A DNA stretch of 64,000 bases from Sipunculus nudus. Lineage: Eukaryota; Annelida; Sipuncula; Golfingiida; Sipunculidae. Where the stretch lies: the NCBI GenBank assembly GCA_026874595.1, contig CM049316.1, forward strand, positions 1,736,001-1,800,000, written 5' to 3'. The position numbers and the translations under genes were made by a program. Each line of letters opens with the position of its first letter. Positions within the stretch are counted from its first letter, which is position 1. The notes beneath the pieces are model-generated. The model was given only the letters and a program-made list of their open reading frames with translations. It was not told where the DNA came from and searched no databases. This document shows, piece by piece, positions 28,401-40,400 of this stretch.

Positions 28401-31400
28401 AAATACAAAAAAAATACGAAAAGAGGAAAACCAATTCTACATGGTTTTGCCTTGTATTTCTAAATGGATGGATTCAGTTTTAATTGAAAAATTATGTATA
28501 ACATCTTAAATAAATATGTAAAATTAAATGAAATAATTATGAAAATGCAAACAAAAAATAGAAATCTATGTGTGGGCAACTTGAGGCACAGCCAGAACAT
28601 CATTAATTTAGACTGACCAATTATATTGAAATTATGATACACCTAGACTGTTTCCCTGTGTCCTAAAAGAAACCCACGTATTCAACATCATTGAGAGAAG
28701 GATCAGTCTGGCTTATCTTTTGCTATAAATGGATATAGCATTGAATATTGAATTCAAAACATTGCCTTTTGACTGTTTATAACTCCATTTTTGCCAATTT
28801 AAAGCTTACAAACATTAGCAGAGCAAATTAATAAAATGATTGACAAATTACACTATTTTGTTCCAATGTCACCATCATACCAGAATATTATTGAGTGAAA
28901 GACATTGGTGAAACCTAAATTGAAAACTGCTCTGGAGTTGGTTTTACAGTTTTGCTGAAACCCATTATGATTTTGCGATTACAAAGTGAACCGTTTCCTG
29001 GAACTCTAACCAGTTTCAGATTTTTGAGTGGAGCCTAATGTGAACATCATTGCATCATTATGGGTAGTACAGAACACTGAATTATGGGTAACAAAGAAGA
29101 CAAAGGAATGTGGGAAATTAAGAGCACCGAGATCATGAGGTTTACAGATAATATGGAACACCTAGGATTTCACATGAACAAGGGACCCATGGGTCACTGT
29201 GCTCAGCTGAAGTTGACCTTGTAAGTAAAAATAAAAAATGATAACAAATGGAGATAAGTGTGAAAGGTAGAGGTAATAAAGGCCATGGTTGGTTTATATG
29301 ATTGGTTTGTATTGATGAGTAAGAAATTGTTGCAAATAATATTTTGTGACCCGACCATGTATTTCCTGATGTTGAAACTGAAGCATGTGAGCAATTTGTT
29401 AACAAATGATCTGTACTATTACCATGATCATTGGTTGGCTTTTTAATAAATCACTGACAGTTCAGCAGTTTACACATTTGTTTAATTAGATCTATTTTTT
29501 ATAATATATTATTAAATAATATAACTAACCTCCCCAGTCCACAGGTGCAAGGACTTGATGGTGTGTGTGTGGGGTGTGTGTGTGTATACATACAGGATAA
29601 TCACTAAATTCAACAGTACTTACAGGATTAAAAAAAAGTCTTTTACCAATTACTGAGAATTTAAAAATGGACAGACAGACTGGTAGTCAAACAAAGCTGA
29701 TCACTTTATCTCCCATTCTGCTGAGGCAGAAAAATGATGAACAAATGTTTGCATTAGATCCTCATTTCTTATTACAACTTTTTTTTCAAGTTTGTAATTT
29801 TTATACATTCCCAATATAACATATATATCTGAATATTAAAGGTGATTTATATATTATAATTATAACTGCATCGTCATATATCTCAATTTTGTTAGAAAAC
29901 AACACATTATGGATATAAATGTATTTATTTTTTACCACAAAAAAATATATTTTAATTTGCAAAACGATAAATATCTGGAAAAGATACTTGATTCAGGATT
30001 CACAATTTTAAATTGTGCCTTCATTTATACATAATTTGACTCATATATTATCAATTTATGCATATTGATGGGTTTAGTTATATTTAAATTTGCTAAAGTT
30101 ATTTAAGAGAAAATTGATTTCTTTAAAAATGCTATACTACCACAACATTGCATCTTCTGGATTACTCCTTGAATTACTTTTTCAAGAAAAAATGTATATT
30201 GGAGTTGAAACAGCATTACAATTAAGCGAATACAGTGTAAACAATAACAATTACTGCATAACACTTGGTGGGGAAGGGGGGGGGGATCCCCTGCTGTGAC
30301 AGGTGTACATTTATTCTCATATCAAACCAAGCCCCCTCAAAGGGGGGGGGGGGACGGGGGCTTGGTTTGATATGAGAATAAATGTACACCTGTCACAGTA
30401 AGGGATCCATCCCCCCCCCCCCCCCCCCCGAGTCACCCGTGACAAATCAGATACCCTGGCACATCTGACCTCCAGCAACCAGAAGTGGCCTGCCTGCAGC
30501 TGGACATTATGCAAGTGAATAAAATAGAGCCTCTGAAAAAAATTCAATAACTAGCCTTATTTTTAGCTTTAATTTTGAAATTTCAGATTCAATCCTTATG
30601 TGTACCTGTTGTGAAAATTAAATCAAATGTACTTACAGGAAAACAAGGTGCCATGGTCAAATTTGGGCAAAAATAAAGAAATGATTTTAAATTTTTGCTA
30701 ATAACTTAAAAAGTTTACACAATTCAGATCTAATCTTGGGTATACAATTAAATCTTGATTAAATAAAGTTACATCCCTGAAAAAAAGAATCTAGCTTCAG
30801 CAATTCTCATATTAAGTGGGTAAATATCGTTCCTGTTTTTTTTTACAATGTGCATCATGTTTGGGCCTATCACTTTTATAAATTAGGTAATACTGACCTA
30901 ATTTCTGGCATGTACATAGGATCTATATATGGGAATATTTATGGTAAATATAAAGAAAAACAGATAAGTGGTTATGATAGTAGGTAGTCCTGAAGTGTGA
31001 TAATAGGTTTTTGATGGAAAATTGAGGTTTTTTCTTAATTTCTCAAAAAGGAACAAAGTCGCAGTGACCCAGTTTTCAGTCTGGTAGGAGATCTTGGGGA
31101 CATCTAACAGTATGCCAAATTTCAGATTTGTAGGTCTTATGGTTTCAAAATGTGCCACTCTAACGCATGGATGGATGGACAAACGGATGGATGATGGACA
31201 ATGGACCACAACTATAGCTCAGATGACTTATAGTCAGCAGAGCTAAAAATGCAATGATTTGAAATGATTATGATTAACACTAAAGTACCACAGATAATGC
31301 ATCACCCTGAATGCCAGGAATAATGGTGGCACAATGCTGATTGATAATGAGTAACAAAAGAGATGCAGAACAGTTAGGATTTTGGTTAATACAGAACACT

Positions 31401-34400
31401 TACTTTTTGAGGTGAGACAGGTCCTCCACATGTTGGTGAGTAGGATTTAGAATTTCAAAGATGGCAGTGTATCCAGTTAAACACAGGAACTCAAAAAGGC
31501 TGGAAAGAGATTTAAAAATTGATGTTCATTTAAATTAAGCACAAAATTAAGTTTTTACTGATCATTCATAAATAGTTTCAACAGATTAGATCAGAATAAC
31601 CCATTTACAATAGACAAGGCACACTAAGATTCTTTAGTGTGTCATATGCTGACAGCATAACATCCATGTCAAATCCACAAATTATAATGTTTGTGACAGA
31701 GATGTTCCTTCACACTTCCTGCTGAACCCGAAAAGGGGATCATTCAAATTTAAAAAGCTCAGAAACACATCAAAGACCTGAAAAAGTGTAAATGCTGCTA
31801 ATTAATTCATGTTCTAAACTGACTTCTGTCATGTAGAACTGGCCTGTGGATAAAATGGTCCATCTTCTCATGTAAATGTTACCATGTGGGCTACAATTTT
31901 TTGCATAAATCAATCACACAATGTGTGCATATTTAATACAGGGTTGCAGTTTTAAGCCCCCACTTTTATACTAGTTAAAATTTCTTGTCTTAGATTAATC
32001 AAATTTATACGAACCTGGATAAGACAAAGTAAAAGACGTTTGTCATTATGAATGTGTGCTGTTGAAGGACAGGCCCTAATTAGGCTACAATTTTGATTTG
32101 CTGTAGCTAATATGGCCCTAATTAGGCTACATTTTTGATTTGCTGTAGCTCATATGGCATGTACATGAAAATTATGAATCATTTAGCTTACTACTCTATG
32201 AGGGGAAATATATTTAAAAGGTGGCAAAGTAACATTTTATATAGGTTCACTTATCTGACTTTTTATTAGTGTAGACCATGGGTAAACCATATCATTCAGT
32301 TCTAAACCCAATCGACATATTATTTTTAATTATAGTTAAACCGTAATTCATGTTTAAACCAATATATTTCAGCTCAAACTCTTAGTCATACATTCTTGTG
32401 TCAATCTAAATTTCTGATGCAGTGGTTATAGGCGGCATCCTTCGACTCCTTCAACTTAACAGCTGCCTGTTATAGCAGGGTTAACTGGGTTAAGCAACCA
32501 GGCAGCTGACACTGGGCAAAAATTAGTCCAGAGCAATGAGAGATTGTTCATCCAAGTTTGAAACCTGTGATGCTCTGCTCCTATTGGTCTGAACCTTCTT
32601 GGCCCTGTGCCAGCAATCAAACTCAGGAAAACTGGTTATAGCAAGCATTGATTGGGTGGAAGGGGTCACCTGTAGAGCCAGCCGTTTGGTGGATAAAAGT
32701 TGAGGGGATCCCGAAAGGATCAGGGACAAGGCTCCGAGACGTAAAAACCAGGGGTCCGGTTAGGACCAGCAGGGACAAGGCTCAAGCATGATGGCACAAG
32801 CACCAGAGAAGGCTCCCGAGAAGGCTCCGATCGAATGAAAACTGTGCCTGGTCAAAGGGGACAAGGCTCAGGGCGGGACTTACGGTAGTCCAGGGGTAGT
32901 CCGGTGGCCCTCGGACATTACTGGCAAGTTGCTAGGCTCAGGCTCCCGGGAACACCTGGCGGATCCCCCGGTGGTAGAAGGTCAGTGAGGGCGGGCCGGA
33001 CCTGGCTGGCTGGCGTGTCAGGTCTGTAACAGTGTTCAATGATAGTACGAAATACTTCTACTTCTAGTCAACATGGCCGTTTCATAAACACATGGTATTG
33101 GTGAGTCAGTCTTTGCCGCCTTCGTGTAGCATACAAAACACATACCACGTTACCAGTAACCATTACATGGTGGCAGTGCCTCCTAAAGCTTCCTTCGATA
33201 CCTAGTTTATGACTGTTTTCTCGACATACGCACCACATCGTGCATCATTTACCGCCGTCTCATAGCTGGCCTACCGCATAACGTCGTACCCGCCGAAACC
33301 CGTACCATGGCCAATAATATGCCCAAAATGGACTGGGGTGCCGCCGATCTGCCCTCCACATCTAACATGTTTAAACAGAGGTGCGAACTATATTTCAAGA
33401 TTAAGAACATACGGGGAGAAATGGCCGTTACTCACATCCTCTTAGCCATGGGTGAAGAAGGCCTGAGGCGATATAACACATGGACTCTCACAGACACTGA
33501 GAGAAAGGATCCAACTGTTATTTGGACCAAATTCGAGCAGCAGATAGAGCCGTCTGAAAACTTCAGACTTTGTCGCCTAAAACTCAGACACTGCAAACAA
33601 GGCACAAATGAAAGCTTAGATGATTTTATTACAAGAACAAGAGCCATTGCACTGAAATGTGATTTTAGTTGTGAGGAGCTAAACGAGCGCCTAGTGGAGC
33701 TAGTTATAGCCAGCACGCCAATCCAGGATTTCCAAAAGGAATTACTTGCTAAACCTAAAGACTTCAAGATCGATCAATTACTGGAAATGAGCCGCAACAA
33801 TGAGGCTACAATGTCTCACATGCAACAACTCTGCCAGCTGGAAGCAACGCCAAAAGTTGAAGTTTGTGCCGTCTCAAAAAGAAATCCAAGATCAAAGTCC
33901 AGACGTTGACCATGTGGCAACTGTGGCACGAACCACCCACCCCGACAATGCCCCGCCTATGAAGACACCTGTGCTGGTTGTGGCAATAAAGGGCATTGAA
34001 AAAAGTGCTGCAGAAAGACTAAAGCTCAGCAAACAAAATACAAACCACCTTTCCGGTGTAACAGCACCTCCTGAACCAGACCCGCAAGAGACACAAGTGC
34101 TGTTCATGTTGTCGACACAGAGCCAAATGATCGAAGTGACCAAAATGACCTTCACAGCTTCACCTTCGACGCTATCACGGTATCTAGTCTGTGTTTTGAA
34201 CAAGAGAAAGGCGAAGCCTTTGTTACCATCAATATAAAACTTGACAACAAACCTGGCATTCACAAACTACAACTGAAAGTGGACACAGGGGCCCAGGCAA
34301 ACACCTTGCCTCTCAGAACATACCGCCGCATGTTTCCTGAAACATTAGATGCACAGGGAAATCCTTCAACAAGGAAACTTGTGACGCCAAACACACAGCT

Positions 34401-37400
34401 CACTGCATATAACGGGACCCTCATCAAATGCGTTGGAACAGTGTCTATACCATGTAAATATGATGATTCCTCGTGGAAGGATACAAATTTCTTTGTCGTG
34501 GATGTCCCAGGCCCGGCAGTTCTTGGCCTGTCGTCATGCACCAAGCTGAATGTCGTCACCCTCAATTGCGCAGTAACAAAGTCCACAACACAGAGCTCAA
34601 TCAAAGAACCAATAATCTCTGTGAAAGACCTTATCAAGTCTTATCCTGAACAATTTGACCGTATTGGTGAATTTCTGACTGTGCATAAGCTGATGGTTGA
34701 CCCCAAAGTACCGACAAATGTAGATCCGCCTAGACGCTTGCCTATAGCCCTCAAGGACAAGGTCAAGGCCAAGTTAGATGAGATGCAAAATCAAGGGGTC
34801 ATTCTTCCAATCGAAGAACCGACTGAGTGGGTGAGTTCTATCACATATGTCACTAAAAAAGATGGCAGCAATCCAGTTTGTCTCGATCCGAAACACCTAA
34901 ACAGAGCCCTTATCAGACCACGACAAGGAACACCAACAACAGAGGATATCAACCATAAGCTATCATCTGCGCGAGTCTTCTCAAAGCTAGATGCTAAAGC
35001 AGGATACTGGGCTGTCAAACTTGACCACGAAAGTCAAAATCTAACCACATTCCAGACCCCCTTTGGGCGATACTGTTTTTGTTGGCTCCCATTTGGCTTA
35101 TCAGTGAGTCAGGACATATTTCAACTTGAAATGGACAGAATCATTCAGAATTGTCCCGGAGTGTGCGGAATTTCCGATGACATTATCGTTTATGGGGCCG
35201 ATGCCGAAGAACATGACAGAAATCTGATAACCCTCATGAAAGTGGCTAAACAAAATGGCCTAGTATTCAATTCACCAAAGTGCCAGATATGCAAACAAGT
35301 ATGGAGTTCTTTGGAAATCTCTATACTGATAGAGGCATGAAACCAGATCCCAGAAAAGTAGCTGACCTGCGAGCCATGCCACAGCCATGCAATAAATCAG
35401 AACTCCATCAGTTCCTTGGTTTCATGACATACCTATCTTGTTACATTGAAAACAACAGTACTAAGACAGCAGTACTCAGGGACCTCCTTCGAAAGGACTC
35501 AGATTTTCTCTGGGAAACTCACCATCAAAAAGCATTTGATGACCTAAAAAACACAGTTTCTGATGAGTCATTCCTGATGTATTTTGACCCAAAGAAAGAT
35601 ACATATGTTCAGTGTGACACAAGTCTATGTGGGCTGGGCGTAGCTCTCCTCCAACCGTTGGATGGCAAACTCAAACCAATCGCATTTGCAAGTAAAAGCC
35701 TTACTCCAATGGAGCAGAGATACGCATGTATTGAGAGGAACTCCTTGCCATAGTTTTTGGAGTGCAGCGGTTTCATAATTACCTGTATGGCCGCACCTTC
35801 ACCGCGATCACTGACCATAAAGCTCTGGTCATGATTCTTGACAAACCGCTAGCTACAGCACCTCCGCGACTCCAGCGTATGATGGTCAAACTTCAAGGCT
35901 ACAATTTTGCAGTCACCTTCACACCTGGCAAGGACAATAAGTTAGCCGATAGCTTAAGTCGCTTACCATCGCCAACCAACGCATCCACGATCGACCTCGA
36001 CCTCAGAGTAGACCTTGTAAGCTTCTCACCCAGCAGCCAGAGTAAGCTTCTTGATGAAACCAAGAAAGATGCTGCTCTGATCAGTCTCAAAGAGGTAATA
36101 ATTTCTGGATGGCCAGACATTATCAGAGACCTGCCAGATGATCTAAAGCCATACTGGAGCTTCCGTGACGAACTTACTGTGAACAATGGCTTAATCCTAA
36201 AAGGAAGGAGAATCCTCATTCCAAGGAGTATGCAAAATGATATTCTGGAACAACTGCATACCAATCATTTTGGGCAGGAAGAGACTAAACTCCTTGCTCG
36301 TGAAACTGTTTTCTGGCCAAACATCACAAAAGATATTGTGCAGATTGTGGCAAACTGCAGAACATGCCAAGAACTCAAACCTTCCCAACCTGCATAACCT
36401 CTCCCTCAGTTTGAAGTTCCCCCAAGACCATGGCATAACTTAGGAACAGACCTGTCTGAGCTAGACGGAACAAATTACTTAGTTGTAGCCGACTACTACA
36501 CCAAATATTCATTCGTGCGAAAGCTACCGTCACCGAGCCCAAGCCGAATTGTTATAGCTGCCATGAAGCAAATCATGGGTGAACATGGTATTCCGACAAA
36601 AATTGTTAGCGACAACGGCCCACATTACGCCAGCCAAGAATTCTCAGAGTTTACCAAAGCTGGGGGATTCCAGCACACTACAACTTCTCCTAGAAGACCC
36701 AAAGGCAATGGATTCATAGAAAGAACAATAAGAATAATAAAACAAACAATGATAAAGGCAAAAGCAACAAACACGGATTTTGACCTTGCAATGATGATGA
36801 TCAGGGCAACGCCAATCAGCAGTAACCTGGGAAGCCCGGCAGAGTTACTCCTTGGTCGAAAGCTAAAAACAATACTCCCATCTGAACCTGAAAATTTACT
36901 CAGGAACAGCGATGACATTCAACAGAAACTTGTCGCTCGCCAGGAATCGCAAAAATACTATCATGACCAATCAGCTCTAAAAAGAGAACTTCCGCCATTA
37001 GTCCCAGGACAGAGCGTGACAATTCGAGACCCAGACATGCACCGATGGAAACCGGCAACCGTGCATTCAAAGGCAAGCCAACCAAGATCGTATATCGTGG
37101 AGACCACTAGTGGGCATTTTCTCCGACGTAACAGACAGCACATCAGAGATATACCACAACAGCCATCGCCAAATGCTGGGAACACATCAACAGACCTCGG
37201 TGAAACTCGACATCAGGTCGAATCGGAGAACACAACTGATAACTCGCAAGTTATTTCTTCAGATGCACCATTACCACCAAATCCAAGACGCATTTCATTC
37301 GCTAACCCACTCGAGCAGCCAATGCCACCCGCTACTGATGAACGTCGTACAAAGTCTGGCAGAATGGTTAGGAAACCAGATCGACTTATTCAGAACATTT

Positions 37401-40400
37401 AAGATCCACACTGCAGAATAGCTTGATGAATCGCTTAGTTTAATATTCCCTACATAGCTGCTAAGAGTATATTCACAAGTAGTTAGTATATTCATAAGTA
37501 GTCAATTTCAATCACGGACTGCAGTTACAACAACTTCTGTAGTTTAGAGTAATTGCTTGTAATTCATGAACAGAATAGTTATCCTCGGGACGCTATATTA
37601 TTATTATTATTATTTTTTTTCTCTTGCTTTTATTTTCTTTACATATAAGTATAGGGATACAACATTATTTTTGTCATTTCAGGACTTTGTGAGTTTTTTT
37701 TTAAGTACAACATACTTTCTCTATTTGAGAAAGGGGGATGTAACAGTGTTCAATGATAGTACGAAATAATACTTATCCGAGCACCCCCTGGTGCACATTT
37801 GTATTACTACTTCTAGTAAACATGGCCGTTTCATAAACACATGGTGTTGGTGAGTCAGTCTTTGCCGCCTTCGTGTAGCATACAAAACACATACCACGTT
37901 ACCAGAAACCATTACAAGTTCTGGCGACCTCAGTGCAAAGAGACGGATACCCGAAGAGGCAAAACTGCGGCGTAAAAACCCTAGTTATTGCCTGAGCGAT
38001 GTAACTGGCATGTATGTATGGCATACAAATGCAGCATATAACCACGGCCACTAGAAATGGGAGCTCAGTGTCAAACACACTCTGTCTTAAAGTGATCACA
38101 TACCTAATCAAAACTGTTAAAATGCAAAGTTATTTTAGTGCTGCAACAGAAACAAACTTTAAATGAAGCATGACACCAGCTCCTATTTGTCAGTATTTAA
38201 ACCGACTCTATAAACTTACCCGTCTTTTTCCTCAGAAGACATTTCTTCTAACATATCACATATAGCTGTGCACACCTCCTTTGCAACTTGATACCGCTGT
38301 TCATTGTTATAGCGTGCTATATCATCTGAAATTTTCAAAATAAACATGCTTTTATATTGAATGAATTGGTAAAACATTTACTGTCATTTAACTACAAGAA
38401 ACAAGCTGTGAGTCACTACCATAATATTTGTCATTACACTGTCTGGTAAATATTCCCATTGCTGGTTATTAAAGCATGAACTGCAGTGTACTAAAACAAT
38501 GTAAAACTAATCTTACAATATTAACTGTAAAAGATTAACTGGATGCTGTTTTAGTAATTCTCCAAGTGTGTTTAGTTTGCTGATACATCTTGTGTATTTA
38601 AATTTATAATGTTTACAAGATGTTCATGACATTTTACAAAGCTGGGAATATTTCTGTAAACAAATTTGCTCAAAATAGATGCAAAGAAAAGTCAGTTTCC
38701 AAGGTAAAGGAAGCTTTATATATCATAAATACATAGTAAGTAAATATGAAGTTTTATTATTGGTTCAATAATTAAGGAGGTGCACACTTTTTAATATTTC
38801 TTTTAAATCTGAGGTCTTTCAAATAACAGAAAGCTATATTCTCTCTATTAAAGGAACATAATCAGGAACAATATTATGCCTTTTATTTTACACTATCAGT
38901 TCAGTTTTGCTTCAATCAAAAGTTTCCCAGCAAAACCATTCCAACACACAGACTCAGTACCTTGTATATGGCTGTTTAACACCTTGTTATGGGTCTGCGT
39001 GTTGTAAACAGCTAGTCCACGTGTGTCTGTTTACCATAACAAGGCCGCATGAGCAGAGGTCCTATTATGAGCCGTAACAGAGTTAAACAGACAGTTTTTC
39101 AGCCAGCGAGAACATGAATTACAATTTTTCCTTTGATTGCACCTGGTCCACTGTTTTTAACACTCATTTACAAAAGTAAGCATACAGTTTCAAGGCAATA
39201 TTTTGGCAGGTAGAGTTTTTTTTTAAAGTGAAAAAAATATATTTTTCATGTTAATTAAACATGCTTTATAGGTAATTAGGCCCCTTTAAGTAATACCAAA
39301 TATGATGATTCTATACCACTGATGTAAAGTAGCAGCAGACTGGCTGGATTATGGTTACATCAATATTTCATAAAGAAAACCAAGGCTGGCAACTCAGGGT
39401 TGACACCATGCTACCTGAACTCACAAGATTAAACAACCCAAAAGTAGGCAGGTTTTCCTATCATTGTGACATTTATGATACCCGGAATTGGGCTCTGAAT
39501 TTGTTTAGTACTGTTTTATGATACTAAAGTTTGACCAATATATATTAACAGCATGAGATGTTACATGTTCCACTGTGTGGTTTTTTATTATTTCATAAAC
39601 AGGCAACACTAGGTAACAATCATCCAAATACATACAGCATTGTGTATTTTGTAACAGCTTTATTAATCTGTGCCAAACACACAATAATTTACCTTTATTC
39701 TTGAACACCATATGAACATTCTTTGATCCCGCACAGATTACATACTGGCCATTGAACTTCCTGCAGGCCATGTGAGCTGCTTCCCCATTGGCCTTCTCAG
39801 TGGCCACAAGTGAAACAGCTTCTTGGATTGGCTATTGAACAGATAAATAGAAACATTTATTTCAGGTTAGTTCAAAGAAACAGAAAACACTAAACAGTTA
39901 TAAAATCAAACTGAAGACAAGTCTTGTTCATCAGATAAAGCTATCAAAGAACATTTGGCATCCCAAAACAAAAGTCAAGATCAATTGATGAAGCCACTTG
40001 TGAGAAATCTGAAGAATACGATTTCATAAAGATGAATTATGAAATATGTGTTCACATCACAAGCCACATGCATTGGAAAATCTATCCAAAATTAATCTGT
40101 CCACTGCATATCAAATACAAGAATATATAGCACAATAAACTTTGAGATATCAGAGTATATTGTGATAATAATTAATTTCAATAACAGATCAGTTTACTAT
40201 ACTTGGCCTTGAGTCTGCATATAAATCATGTTTCCAATATTTAGTGACAAATACAGCTCACCTTGAGGAAGTATCTCTTCCACGTGACATCATCCCCTTT
40301 ATCCCTGTCATCGTCATCACCAAGGCCCCCCGTGAACTTCTTCAGGGCATAAATAACACATGTTACACCTTTGTTTGGCCCATCACTGATTTCCAGGAAA

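Larger units (their letters stand above)
27769..31403. other. Intron between exons E and F
   Basis: 3.6 kb of AT-rich intron. It holds a dispersed motif copy (29,176), a short TG-rich microsatellite (about 29,560-29,586), a foldback (30,284-30,408) and a mollusc-style dispersed repeat (about 31,000-31,245). Short open frames are AT-rich and unsupported. Confidence 0.7.
33025..37916 (+). mobile_element. Decayed Ty3/Gypsy LTR retrotransposon, antisense in a ligase intron
   Basis: Two LTRs of 143 and 178 bp, both TGTAAC...TTACA, flank a gag-pol coding region in the order gag, protease, reverse transcriptase, RNase H, integrase, which is the Ty3/Gypsy order. A primer-binding-type TGGTGGCAGTGCC follows the 5' LTR at once and a purine tract AAAGGGGGA precedes the 3' LTR. 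Flanks AGGTC and AGTTC are a possible 5-bp target duplication with one mismatch. Gag and the first half of pol share one frame, broken by three TGA codons. Two frame changes and a TAA break the rest, so the copy cannot encode its proteins intact. It lies between ligase exons D and E on the opposite strand. Confidence 0.93.

Noticed and set aside
28063-28642. Short AT-rich open frames on both strands
   Set aside because: Composition-driven, within an intron, no family or splice support.
33907-34074. Three TGA codons in gag as possible programmed readthrough or a changed genetic code
   Set aside because: They are multiple and scattered, one interrupts a zinc knuckle, and other parts of the element have frame changes and TAA; ordinary decay explains it.
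33432-37185. Minus-strand open frames opposite the Gypsy coding region
   Set aside because: Antisense shadows of gag-pol with no domain of their own.
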